From assembly GCF_030678915.1 (NCBI RefSeq), contig NZ_JAUUTZ010000032.1, forward strand, positions 1 through 44,911: 44,911 nt of DNA, in the 5' to 3' direction. The notes beneath the pieces are model-generated. The model saw only the letters and a program-made list of their open reading frames with translations, was not told where the DNA came from and ran no database searches. The translations under genes and the position numbers were made by a program. Below are positions 33,569 to 41,462 of the stretch, in pieces (within the stretch, counting starts at the first letter, position 1; every line of letters starts with the position of its first letter). Source of the DNA: Paracoccus wurundjeri. Its GTDB lineage: Bacteria; Pseudomonadota; Alphaproteobacteria; Rhodobacterales; Rhodobacteraceae.

Positions 33569-34210
33569 TCAGCTGACGATCGTCGCCTCGGTCGCCGCGC
33601 GAAGCTCGTCTTCCGTCACGCCATCGGCGGTCTCGACGATCTTGAGCCCGCCCGGGACGACATCCAGAACCCCCAGATTGGTGATGATCCGGTCGACGAC
33701 TCCCTTGCCGGTCAGCGGCAGGGTGCAGGTTTTCAGCAGCTTGGATTCGCCGGCCTTGTTGGTGTGGTCCATGACCACGATCACCCGGCCCACGCCTGCG
33801 ACCAGATCCATCGCACCGCCCATGCCCTTGACCAGCTTGCCCGGAATCATCCAGTTCGCCAGATCGCCATTCTCGGCCACTTCCATCGCGCCAAGGATCG
33901 CCGCGGCGATCTTGCCGCCGCGGATCATCCCGAAACTCATCGCGCTGTCGAAATAGGATGTCCGCGACAATTCGGTTATGGTCTGCTTGCCGGCATTGAT
34001 CAGGTCGGGATCCTCCTCGCCCTCATAGGGGAAGGGGCCCATGCCAAGCATGCCGTTTTCGGATTGCAGGGTAATGTCCTTGTCGCCGACATAATTTGCC
34101 ACCAGCGTCGGAATCCCGATGCCGAGATTCACATACATGCCGTCTTCCAGCTCTTGTGCGGCACGTTCGGCCATCTGGTTGCGATCCCACCCTTTCATCT
34201 CACTGGGCAT
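33569..34210 (-). CDS. scoB: 3-oxoacid CoA-transferase subunit B
   Basis: This is the beta subunit of succinyl-CoA:3-ketoacid CoA-transferase (or the related AtoA), which activates acetoacetate for ketone-body or polyhydroxybutyrate-derived carbon use. The 213-residue protein has GMYVNLGIGIPTLVANY and the catalytic glutamate E51 in SENGMLG, followed by the GGKIAAAILGAMEV block. Its ATG shares one base with the scoA stop. Together with scoA it forms the complete heterodimer-type enzyme. Substrate choice between acetoacetate and 3-oxoadipate is inferred from overall similarity to Sco proteins. Confidence 0.93.
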   Translation of the reverse strand: MPSEMKGWDRNQMAERAAQELEDGMYVNLGIGIPTLVANYVGDKDITLQSENGMLGMGPFPYEGEEDPDLINAGKQTITELSRTSYFDSAMSFGMIRGGKIAAAILGAMEVAENGDLANWMIPGKLVKGMGGAMDLVAGVGRVIVVMDHTNKAGESKLLKTCTLPLTGKGVVDRIITNLGVLDVVPGGLKIVETADGVTEDELRAATEATIVS

Positions 34211-34914
34211 TACGCGGTCTCCTTCTTGCGGGTGGTACGCTGCTCGATGCGCTTCTCATGCTGTCCCTGCACGATCCGGTGCACATAGATGCCGGGCAGG
34301 TGGATCAGATCGGGATCAAGGCTGCCGCGCGGCACGATTTCCTCGACCTCGGCCACGCAGACACGCCCGCACATCGCCGCCGGAGGATTGAAATTACGCG
34401 CCGTCTTGCGGAATACCAGATTGCCTGTGTCATCGGCTTTCCACGCCTTGACGATCGACAGATCGGCGAAAATGCCGCGTTCGAGGATATAATCCTCGCC
34501 GTCGAAACTCTTGACCTCCTTGCCCTCTGCGATCTGGGTGCCGACGCCGGTTTTGGTGTAGAAGCCGGGAATGCCCGCACCGCCCGCGCGCATCCGTTCG
34601 GCCAGCGTACCCTGTGGGTTGAATTCAAGCTCCAACTCACCGGACAGGTATTGCCGCATGAATTCGGTATTCTCGCCGACATAGGAGGACATCATCTTGC
34701 TGATCTGCTTCGTGTCCAGAAGCTTGCCCAGCCCGAACCCGTCGACGCCGCAATTATTGCTGGCCACGGTCAGATTCCTGACCCCGCTTTTGACGATCGC
34801 GTCAATCAGCAATTCGGGAATCCCGCAAAGGCCGAAACCTCCGGCTGCGATCAGCATCCCGTCCTTCAAGAGGCCATCAAGCGCCTCGTCCGCATTGGCA
34901 TAGACCTTTTGCAT
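34210..34914 (-). CDS. scoA: 3-oxoacid CoA-transferase subunit A
   Basis: This is the alpha subunit of the CoA-transferase. The 234-residue protein has the CoA-binding glycine loop AAGGFGLCGIPELLI near residues 23-37. SNNCGVDGFGLGKLL and GAGIPGFYTKTGVGT follow as family signatures. The ATG at 34914 has the strong SD AAAGGAGG five bases upstream. A 21-bp dyad abuts that SD. scoB follows with a one-base overlap. The C-terminal tail is Lys/Arg-rich (EKRIEQRTTRKK). Confidence 0.93.
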   Translation of the reverse strand: MQKVYANADEALDGLLKDGMLIAAGGFGLCGIPELLIDAIVKSGVRNLTVASNNCGVDGFGLGKLLDTKQISKMMSSYVGENTEFMRQYLSGELELEFNPQGTLAERMRAGGAGIPGFYTKTGVGTQIAEGKEVKSFDGEDYILERGIFADLSIVKAWKADDTGNLVFRKTARNFNPPAAMCGRVCVAEVEEIVPRGSLDPDLIHLPGIYVHRIVQGQHEKRIEQRTTRKKETA

Positions 34915-34926
34915 CGGTCCTCCTTT

Positions 34927-34947
34927 GATACATCGCTGCGTTGTATC
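34927..34947. promoter_or_regulatory. 21-bp operator-like dyad before scoA
   Basis: Two arms, GATACA-N-CGC and GCG-N-TGTATC, are symmetric about base 34937; only the central base and one T-T pair break the symmetry. The dyad lies 13-33 bases upstream of the scoA start and directly touches the SD, so a bound protein would block transcription or initiation. The form resembles TetR/GntR-type operators. The regulator gene is not adjacent. A TTGACT at 34977-34972 on the minus strand is a possible -35 element. Confidence 0.55.
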
Positions 34948-35079
34948 TTAACTGACGGGTCCGCACGGCCAAGTCAATCTGGCGCGGCCGGAATCACCAA
35001 GCCTGTCAGACGTTAACATTTTCATATGTGAAGAATTTGCTTGAGCGGGCATCGCGCGAGCAAGTGGAAAGACCCGGTT

Positions 35080-36024
35080 TCAGGGCAAGATTGCCAGCCA
35101 CATCCAGATGCTTAGGATCGACAGCGCGGTGCCGATCAGCACCGTGGAAGCGGCGACGCGACGGGCTGCTCCGTAGAAATTGGCGAAGAGATAGGCATTG
35201 ACGCCCGGCGCCATCGATGCGGTCATGACGCCGGAGCGCATGCCCGCCGTATCGAGTCCGACAAGCGAGCCAATCCCGAAGACAATGGCCGGATGCAGGA
35301 TCAGCGAGCAGGCGCAGCACATGACGATTGCGGATATGTCTCCTTCCGGGCGATAGCGATACAGGACTCCCCCAAGGCCGAACAGGGCCGCAGGCAGTGC
35401 CGCATGCGAGATCATCCCGACCGCCTCCCAGAAGCTGTCGGGCATGACGAGTCCGGCATGTATCAGCAGGTTCATCGCAAACCCGCAGAGTATCCCGATA
35501 ACCATCGGCGTGCGCAGCGTTCCCGACAAGGCACGCAAGGCCACCCGGCCCAGGGACATCCCGCTGCCCTTGGCGCGGGTGAACTCCATGAAGCTGATCC
35601 CGAATGTGTAAAACAGCGGCGAGTGCAGCGCGATGATGGTCCAGTTCCCGGCAAGCGCTTCGGGGCCATAGGCGCGTTCGGTGATGGGAATTCCCAACAG
35701 CACCGTGTTCGAGAACAGACAGGTGAAGCCGATCACCACGCAATCCTGAGGCGCGCGTTTAAGCAGATATTTCGCGGCCGCCCATCCTGCGAAAAAGCTG
35801 ATCCATGCGCCCAGGTAGAATGAAATCAGCATGGATGGACGGAACTCTGCCCCCAGATCCAGCCGGGCCATCGATGAAAACAGCAGGACCGGAACCGCGA
35901 AATTCTGGGCGAATATCATCAGCCCGTCCACGGCGCTTTCGCTGAACCATTTTCTCCAGCTGACAAGATAACCGAAACCGACCACCAGGAAGACCGGCAG
36001 GATGATCGTCAGAAGCGCGTTCAC
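35080..36024 (-). CDS. AEC family permease
   Basis: This 314-residue membrane protein has about ten helices and belongs to the auxin efflux carrier (AEC/MdcF-YfdV) family, whose bacterial members move malate, malonate or other organic acids. Typical segments are LPVFLVVGFGYLVSWRKW at the N-terminus, the QNFAVPVLLFSSMA helix and FTCLFSNTVLLGIPI. The substrate is unknown. The GTG start at 36024 lies in a GTGA overlap with the MBL hydrolase stop, so this is the last gene of the dacC-tmk-holB-tatD-MBL-AEC series. No clear terminator follows. Confidence 0.88.
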   Translation of the reverse strand: MNALLTIILPVFLVVGFGYLVSWRKWFSESAVDGLMIFAQNFAVPVLLFSSMARLDLGAEFRPSMLISFYLGAWISFFAGWAAAKYLLKRAPQDCVVIGFTCLFSNTVLLGIPITERAYGPEALAGNWTIIALHSPLFYTFGISFMEFTRAKGSGMSLGRVALRALSGTLRTPMVIGILCGFAMNLLIHAGLVMPDSFWEAVGMISHAALPAALFGLGGVLYRYRPEGDISAIVMCCACSLILHPAIVFGIGSLVGLDTAGMRSGVMTASMAPGVNAYLFANFYGAARRVAASTVLIGTALSILSIWMWLAILP

Positions 36025-36851
36025 AGCAGCGCGGCCATTGTCGCGGGAAGCTTGGGATCGTCGGACAGGGTTTCAAGCACCATCCCGTCATGTGCGGGAA
36101 CAACGTGATCCGGGGTCTCCGCCATGACCCTATCGTAATCCATGTCGATATGCATATTGGTCAATACGCCACGCCTACAGCCGGAACGCGTGATCCATTC
36201 CAGCGCCTGCGCCATATGGGCGTGGCTGGGATGCGGCTGAGGACGCAGCGCGTCGATCACGAAGATATCCGCGCCCTCGATCAGCGTCCATGCCGCGGCG
36301 GGGATCTCTGAGACATCGGGCAGATAGACCAGACCGCCGATGCGAAAACCCAGCGCAGTGATGCCGCCATGCTGCACCCGGAACGGGTGGAAGGTGATCG
36401 AACCTCCCGGCCCGTCGATGGTGACCGGGCCATCGATCGGATGCAGCTCTGCGATCGGGGGATAATGGCTTCCCTCGGGCGCCGCGAAGATATAGCGGAA
36501 ACGCTCCATCAGGGCTTCGGTCGTCGGTTGATCGGCCCAGACCGACATGATGCGGCGGGCATTGTAAACCGGTTGCCGCAGATCATCGATGCCGTGGATA
36601 TGATCGGCATGGGGATGGGAATAGATCACCGCATCCAGTGTGCTGACCCCGGCATCCAGAAGCTGCGCTACCAGATCGGGACCGGTATCGATCAGCACCT
36701 GTGTCACACCCTTGTCCCCATGCCGTTCGACCAGCAGTGAACAGCGTCGGCGGCGGTTCTTTGGGTTGTTCGGGTCGCATGCCCCCCAACGCCCCCCGAT
36801 TCGCGGCACCCCGCCCGACGAGCCGCAGCCAAGGATGGTCGCGCGGATCAC
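36021..36851 (-). CDS. Metallo-beta-lactamase fold hydrolase (PhnP-like)
   Basis: This 276-residue hydrolase has the metal motif HPHADH (79-84), TGPDL before it, and downstream His/Asp ligands (LPDVSEIP, DALRPQPHPSHAH, TNMHIDMDYD). The N-terminus GCGSSGGVPRIGGRWGACDP and the NRRRRCSLLVE segment match the PhnP-like cyclic phosphodiesterase group often found next to tatD. The substrate is unknown. It starts with GTG 36851 in a four-base overlap with the tatD stop, and overlaps the AEC permease at its own stop. No phn genes are nearby, so phosphonate use is not implied. Confidence 0.9.
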   Translation of the reverse strand: MIRATILGCGSSGGVPRIGGRWGACDPNNPKNRRRRCSLLVERHGDKGVTQVLIDTGPDLVAQLLDAGVSTLDAVIYSHPHADHIHGIDDLRQPVYNARRIMSVWADQPTTEALMERFRYIFAAPEGSHYPPIAELHPIDGPVTIDGPGGSITFHPFRVQHGGITALGFRIGGLVYLPDVSEIPAAAWTLIEGADIFVIDALRPQPHPSHAHMAQALEWITRSGCRRGVLTNMHIDMDYDRVMAETPDHVVPAHDGMVLETLSDDPKLPATMAALL

Positions 36852-37657
36852 GCCTTGCCTCCGACGGCCTTCCAGAACAGCCGGTCGAAATTCTCTGATG
36901 TCTGGCGGGCGAAATCAGGGTAATCCATGCCGAACAGCCCGGCCCCGACTGCGGCGGTTTTGGCGGTATAGGCCGGTTCGTTCCGTTTGCCGCGATAGGG
37001 CGGCGGGGCGAGATAGGGGCTGTCTGTCTCGACCAGAATGCGGTCAACAGGCGCGGCGGCAAAGATCTCGCGCAGGTCCGCCGATTTCGGAAAGGCGGCG
37101 ATTCCGGACATGGACAGATAGAAGCCAAGATCAAGCGCCGCCTGTGCAAGTGCCGGCCCCGAACTGAAGCAATGCATGACGCAGGTGAAGGCACCGGCGC
37201 GGTATTCATCCGACAGGATGCGGGCCATATCCTCATCGGCGGCGCGGGCATGGATGATCAGCGGCAGGCCGGTGCGGCGCGCGGCCTCGATATGGATGAG
37301 CAGGCTTTCCTGCTGAAGCTTCGCGCTTTCGGCGGTGTAATGATAATCAAGGCCGGTTTCGCCGATGCCCACGAATTTGGGATGATCCGCCAATGCGACC
37401 AGTTCCCCGACCGTCGCCATCGGCTCTTCCGCTGCACTCATCGGATGGGTGCCCGCAGCATAGAACACTTCGTCATAGGCTTCCGACAGGGCGCGGACCT
37501 GCGGCTCGTTCCGCAATCGGGTGCAGATCGTGACCATGCGGGTGACGCCGGCCTCGCGCGCGCGGGCGACCAAAGCGTCGCGTTCGCCGTCGAAATCGGG
37601 AAAATCCAAATGGCAGTGGCTATCGACGATCGGCGAGGCAGGGGCCGCTTGGGTCAT
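36848..37657 (-). CDS. tatD: TatD family metal-dependent deoxyribonuclease
   Basis: TatD proteins are TIM-barrel Mg-dependent 3'-5' exonucleases acting in DNA repair and degradation. The 269-residue product has the N-terminal metal motif VDSHCHLDFP (H14, H16), the IGETGLDYHY glutamate motif, the IHARAADED and MHCFSSG histidines, and the LVETDSPYLAPPPYRGKRNEP signature. An in-frame TTG at 37669 is an alternative start overlapping holB; the ATG at 37657 is used, leaving eight bases after holB. The order holB-tatD-MBL is common in alphaproteobacteria. Confidence 0.95.
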   Translation of the reverse strand: MTQAAPASPIVDSHCHLDFPDFDGERDALVARAREAGVTRMVTICTRLRNEPQVRALSEAYDEVFYAAGTHPMSAAEEPMATVGELVALADHPKFVGIGETGLDYHYTAESAKLQQESLLIHIEAARRTGLPLIIHARAADEDMARILSDEYRAGAFTCVMHCFSSGPALAQAALDLGFYLSMSGIAAFPKSADLREIFAAAPVDRILVETDSPYLAPPPYRGKRNEPAYTAKTAAVGAGLFGMDYPDFARQTSENFDRLFWKAVGGKA

Positions 37658-37665
37658 GGGGCAGG

Positions 37666-38778
37666 TCAACTCTTGGCTGGGCGTGCGGATTGCGCAGGCG
37701 GCAGATGCGCCAGTTCCGTCAGCATATCCATCACCAGAGCGGCAGGGTCAAGGTTGACCGCCCGTCCCGCGCGGGCACGTGCCGACAGCCTTGCCTGCGC
37801 ATCGGCCCAGTCCCGCGCTGCGAGATCATCGGGCGAAATCCGTGTCAGCAGAGCGCCTTCGCCATTTGCCGCCTGCGGAAGCGGCGCGCCCATCAGCCCG
37901 GTGCGGGCGGTCCGGGTCAGGAAGCGATCCAGCAGAGTAGTCGTCAGATCGAAGGGATCGCCATTGGCATTGGCTCGCCCCGCCGCCTGATCGGACAGTT
38001 TCGCCGCCGCCAGCCGGTCCAGCCGGGGCAGGGTGGCGAACAGGTCGACAATCTGCTGATAGCGGGCGAGCCCGTCCTGCCCGGAAAGCCTGAGCGCCTC
38101 GCCGACGGAACCATCGGACAGTGCTGCCAACGCCTCGGCATCTTCCTTTACGTCCAACCCGCCCAGCACATCGGTCATCAGCTCCGGCGTCAGCGGGTTC
38201 AGGCGCAGCAGCCGGCAACGTGATCGGATGGTCGGCAGAAGCCGCGCGGGTTGATGCGCGATCATCAGGATCAGCCCGTTTGCAGGGGGCTCTTCCAGCA
38301 CTTTCAGCAACGCATTGGCGGCAGCGGTATTCATCTCGTCGGCGGCGTCGACAATGGCAATGCGCCAGCCGCCTTCGGAGGACGACAGATGAAAGAAAGA
38401 CAGAAGTTTCCGGATCTCGTCCACGGTGATCTCGGTCCGCAATCGGCCCGCCTTGTCATCCCAGGGGCGGCGGACCAGTTGCAGCCCCGGCTCGGACAGC
38501 GCGCGAATCCGGCGCGCGGCGGGATCTTCCTCCGCGACGCTGAGATCGCCGCTTTCTGCACCCGAGATCAGCCAGCGGGCAATCGCCCAGGCAAGCGTGG
38601 CCTTGCCAACGCCGCGCGGCCCGGTCAGCAGCCATGCGTGATGCAGCCGCCCTCCCTTGGCTGCCTCGATAAAATCGGCGATGGCGTGATCCTGACCGAC
38701 GATCCGGTTGGTCATGCGCGGATGCGGCGCGCCAGGAACCCGGTCGGGTTCGGGGATATCCTGCGGATCCGTACTCAT
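37666..38778 (-). CDS. holB: DNA polymerase III subunit delta'
   Basis: Delta' is the stationary AAA+ subunit of the clamp loader that loads the beta clamp. The 370-residue product has a Walker A-like GPRGVGKAT (53-61), an IVDAADEMNTAAANALLKVLEEPP block and an SRC motif (TIRSRCRLL). The four-cysteine zinc module seen in E. coli delta' is missing: the region after the P-loop (about 62-95) has no cysteine. It overlaps tmk by four bases (ATGA). Confidence 0.93.
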   Translation of the reverse strand: MSTDPQDIPEPDRVPGAPHPRMTNRIVGQDHAIADFIEAAKGGRLHHAWLLTGPRGVGKATLAWAIARWLISGAESGDLSVAEEDPAARRIRALSEPGLQLVRRPWDDKAGRLRTEITVDEIRKLLSFFHLSSSEGGWRIAIVDAADEMNTAAANALLKVLEEPPANGLILMIAHQPARLLPTIRSRCRLLRLNPLTPELMTDVLGGLDVKEDAEALAALSDGSVGEALRLSGQDGLARYQQIVDLFATLPRLDRLAAAKLSDQAAGRANANGDPFDLTTTLLDRFLTRTARTGLMGAPLPQAANGEGALLTRISPDDLAARDWADAQARLSARARAGRAVNLDPAALVMDMLTELAHLPPAQSARPAKS

Positions 38779-39371
38779 AACGCGGCCCGGACGCGGGCGG
38801 CGACATCAGCGATATTGCCGCTGCCGTCGATCAGTCGTACCCGTTTGGGATATTCCCGCGCCAATGCCCGGAACCCCGTCGCCAGCTTTTCCTGAAAATC
38901 GAGGCCAAGGCTTTCGAAGCGATCCTCGGTTCCGCCACGTGCCTTGCCGCGGGCTAAAGCGGTTGCCGGGTCGATATCGATCACGAAGGTCCGGTCCGGT
39001 TCGGTCATGATCATCAGATCATGCAGCCGGTCAACCAGTTCGCGCAGGTCACCACGCGCCACGCCCTGATAAATCCGGGTCGAATCCGCGAAACGATCCG
39101 TAACGACGACTTGCCCTTGTTTCAGCGCCGGAAGGATCCGGCGTTCAAGGTGATCGCGGCGGGCAGCGGTGAACAGCAGGCATTCAGTCTCGGGTGACCA
39201 GCGCTCGCCTGCACCCTCGACCAGAAGCCTGCGGATTTCTTCGGCCCCGACGCTGCCTCCGGGTTCGCGGGTCAGCACGACATCACGTCCCTCGGCCCGC
39301 AACGCATCTGCCAGCATTTGCGCCTGAGAGGATTTCCCGCAGCCGTCGATTCCCTCGAAGCTGATGAACAT
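38775..39371 (-). CDS. tmk: Thymidylate kinase
   Basis: Tmk phosphorylates dTMP to dTDP for DNA synthesis. The 198-residue protein begins MFISFEGIDGCGKSSQ with the P-loop around 7-14. It also has the LTREPGG motif, the DRF motif (VVTDRFADSTRIYQG) and the LID-region arginine in KARGGTEDRFE. The ATG at 39371 shares one base with the dacC stop, and holB overlaps its end by four bases. Confidence 0.97.
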   Translation of the reverse strand: MFISFEGIDGCGKSSQAQMLADALRAEGRDVVLTREPGGSVGAEEIRRLLVEGAGERWSPETECLLFTAARRDHLERRILPALKQGQVVVTDRFADSTRIYQGVARGDLRELVDRLHDLMIMTEPDRTFVIDIDPATALARGKARGGTEDRFESLGLDFQEKLATGFRALAREYPKRVRLIDGSGNIADVAARVRAAL

Positions 39372-40516
39372 CAGCCGCCCACGGCGTCGATGGCCTTGGA
39401 GCCCAAACGCAGAACCGCGCCTTTCATCCTGCCCATGAAACCCGCTTCCGGCACATCCTGCGCGGCAAGCAAAGGCGTGACCGCGTTCTTGGCCCCCGGA
39501 ACCGTCACTACAAGCTGCCCCAGTTGATCACCCTTGGCGATCGGCGCGGGAATGGGGGAATTGTATACCGCTTCGACCTTCACCTGATCCTGAGCACCTG
39601 CCGGAACCAGCACATTCGCCCCGTCCTTCGTCGTCAACCCTACTTTGGGCAGGGTACCCAGCCAGACCGGAGCCTCGATCACGGTTTCCCCCGCCGGAAC
39701 CAATGTCTCCATCGTGAACTGGCGGAATGCCCAGTTGACGATCCGTTCCGCCTCTTCGGCGCGGGCGGCATCGCTTTGCAGTCCGGTGATGACGAAAATG
39801 ACCCTGCGACCATCCTGAACAGCCGACCCGACCAGCCCGTAACCGGCCTCCTGGGTGTGGCCGGTTTTCAGGCCATCCGCCCCGATGCCCAGCTTCAATA
39901 GCGGGTTACGATTGAACCGATTCGCCGGCGCGCGATTGTCGAACGGGAATTCGGTCAGGGCGAAATTCTTATAAAGCTCGGGGAAATCGCTGATCAGATG
40001 CATCGCCAGAATGCCCAGATCATGGGCGGTCATGCGATGTCGCGGATCGGGCCAGCCCGAGGAGTTGGCGAAGACGGAATTGGTCAGCCCCAGTTCCTTG
40101 CCCTTTTCGGTCATCTGCCGGGAAAATGCCTCTTCAGTGCCTGCCAGTCCTTCGGCGACGACCACGCAGGCATCATTGCCGGACAGAACGATGATTCCCT
40201 TGATAAGCTCATCGACGGTCGGCCGGTCCTGCTCGTTGAGGAACATGGTCGAACCGCCCATCTGTCGCGCCTTTGTCGAAACCGGCAGGCGGGTATCCGG
40301 TTGCACCCGCCCTTCGTGGATCGCCTCGAACAGCATATAGGTCGTCATCAGCTTGGACATCGATGCCGGGGGAATCGGCTGGTCGGCATTCTTTTCCATC
40401 AACACCGTGCCGGTCGCCATGTCGTAAACCCACGCCGTTTGGGCATTCGTATCGAATGCCTGAGCCGGAGCGGACAAAGCCAGCAGGGCAATTAGCTTCA
40501 GCAGGAATGCGCGCAT
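39371..40516 (-). CDS. dacC: D-alanyl-D-alanine carboxypeptidase (DacC/PBP5-6 type)
   Basis: This S11-family low-molecular-weight penicillin-binding protein trims the terminal D-Ala from peptidoglycan stem peptides in the periplasm. The 381-residue precursor has a signal peptide ending near APAQA (residue 20), the catalytic S52-M-S-K55, the SGN triad (112-114) and KTG (217-219). A C-terminal beta domain and a terminal amphipathic stretch (GFMGRMKGAVLRLGSKAIDAV) probably attach it to the membrane. The ATG at 40516 follows AAAGGA; an earlier in-frame start gives no signal peptide. It is the first gene of the dacC-tmk-holB-tatD-MBL-AEC operon. Confidence 0.95.
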   Translation of the reverse strand: MRAFLLKLIALLALSAPAQAFDTNAQTAWVYDMATGTVLMEKNADQPIPPASMSKLMTTYMLFEAIHEGRVQPDTRLPVSTKARQMGGSTMFLNEQDRPTVDELIKGIIVLSGNDACVVVAEGLAGTEEAFSRQMTEKGKELGLTNSVFANSSGWPDPRHRMTAHDLGILAMHLISDFPELYKNFALTEFPFDNRAPANRFNRNPLLKLGIGADGLKTGHTQEAGYGLVGSAVQDGRRVIFVITGLQSDAARAEEAERIVNWAFRQFTMETLVPAGETVIEAPVWLGTLPKVGLTTKDGANVLVPAGAQDQVKVEAVYNSPIPAPIAKGDQLGQLVVTVPGAKNAVTPLLAAQDVPEAGFMGRMKGAVLRLGSKAIDAVGG

Positions 40517-40961
40517 GGGATGTCCTTTGCCAGTTACGTATCGATGGTTACTATATGGGCGATCATGCCGCAACGCGGCTGCGCTATTCGCGCCCTGATT
40601 TGAACGGATTTTTATCGCGACGATATGAAGCGATCCCGTTCGATACGAATCCCCTCCGGGCGATTATGACCTTTCACCGAATTACCTCCTTTGGAATCGG
40701 TGATACCACCCAGCTTCGAGATTGCAGAGGGCGCGTCATTCGGTCGCAGCAGGTAACCGGGCGCCACGCCTGTCCGAGCGCCGGGAATCTTCATGAGCGA
40801 TTTTTTGCTGACCGCTCTGTCCCCCTGCTTTTGTTCACGAAAACGTTAATCTCGACCCGTAATATCGTCTATGTGGGGCAGAAGGTAAAAATTTACCACT
40901 TCCGCGGGAAAGATTCGCGTTATGGTAAACATCTGCTCACCCATACTTTGAGGAGGCTGCC
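40517..40961. other. 445-bp divergent intergenic region
   Basis: This is the longest gene-free stretch of the window, between the divergent dacC and the unknown gene at 40962. No open frame here has an SD or recognisable protein features. A short hairpin GCCGC-AAC-GCGGC lies at 40567-40579, TATAGT (40555-40550, minus) could be a dacC -10, and a GGTAAA dyad lies near the right end. A remnant of a lost gene is possible but cannot be shown. Confidence 0.5.
40884..40897. promoter_or_regulatory. GGTAAA inverted repeat upstream of the 40962 gene
   Basis: GGTAAA and TTTACC form a perfect 6-bp dyad around AA, 65 bp before the ATG at 40962. A further GGTAAA copy lies at 40924-40929. The AT-rich dyad stands out in GC-rich DNA and could be an operator or part of a promoter. 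The function is inferred from symmetry only. Confidence 0.35.
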
Positions 40962-41348
40962 ATGCCCCATTTTTCGTGCTTTGGCATCAATAGATATCCG
41001 ACGCGCCTTTTCGCGCCGGATGACGTCATGTCCGGCAACCCCTGGGCCGAATTCGAGGAAGAACTGACCAGACTGGACGCTGTCATCACCGATATCAACA
41101 TATCCGGCAGCGATCCCACATTGCAGGTCCGGGCCAGCAATGGCGTGAACTGGACCATCGAACTGGGTGATCGTAGCCGTAATCGCGAGGCCGGACTGGA
41201 GGATGCCTCGGCCATCATTGGCGATCCGGTTTCGGTTACCGGGCGGCAGACGCATCATTTCAGCGAAAACCGGATCAAGGCTATCGAACTGACCATCAAT
41301 AATCGCGATTACAAACTTTACCCCGAGGAGCGGAACCGCGGGTTCTGA
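40962..41348 (+). CDS. Small protein with OB-fold-like pattern, function unknown
   Basis: This 128-residue soluble protein has no signal peptide. The segment from about residue 45, ISGSDPTLQVRASNGVNWTIELG, then REAGLEDASAIIGDPVSVTG and NRIKAIELTINNRDYKLYP, reminds me of DUF6152-like OB-fold proteins, where an R-x-x-G-L-x(5)-GD-x-V pattern is typical. Unlike those proteins it lacks an export signal. That similarity is from memory and low in certainty. A strong SD (GAGGAGG) precedes the ATG at 40962. It has no operon partner: dacC diverges and pgsA starts 114 bp later. Confidence 0.7.
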   Translation: MPHFSCFGINRYPTRLFAPDDVMSGNPWAEFEEELTRLDAVITDINISGSDPTLQVRASNGVNWTIELGDRSRNREAGLEDASAIIGDPVSVTGRQTHHFSENRIKAIELTINNRDYKLYPEERNRGF

Positions 41349-41462
41349 ATTTCTTGGCAGATATAACCTTCGGTCCTGCGCCAGCCATCGAGTTGTCATT
41401 TTACCGTCAGGGAAGGGGCGCTGCCTCTTTCCAACCGCCGCCGCAGGGATTAGCTTGCCGCC

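Noticed and set aside
34945..34977. Full sigma-70 promoter for scoA (TTGACT with TAAGAT)
   Set aside because: The two boxes are 21 bp apart, too far for a standard promoter; only the TTGACT is kept as a possible -35.
40612..40794. 60-codon minus-strand open frame in the gap upstream of dacC
   Set aside because: No SD, no recognisable sequence features, and composition like random translation.
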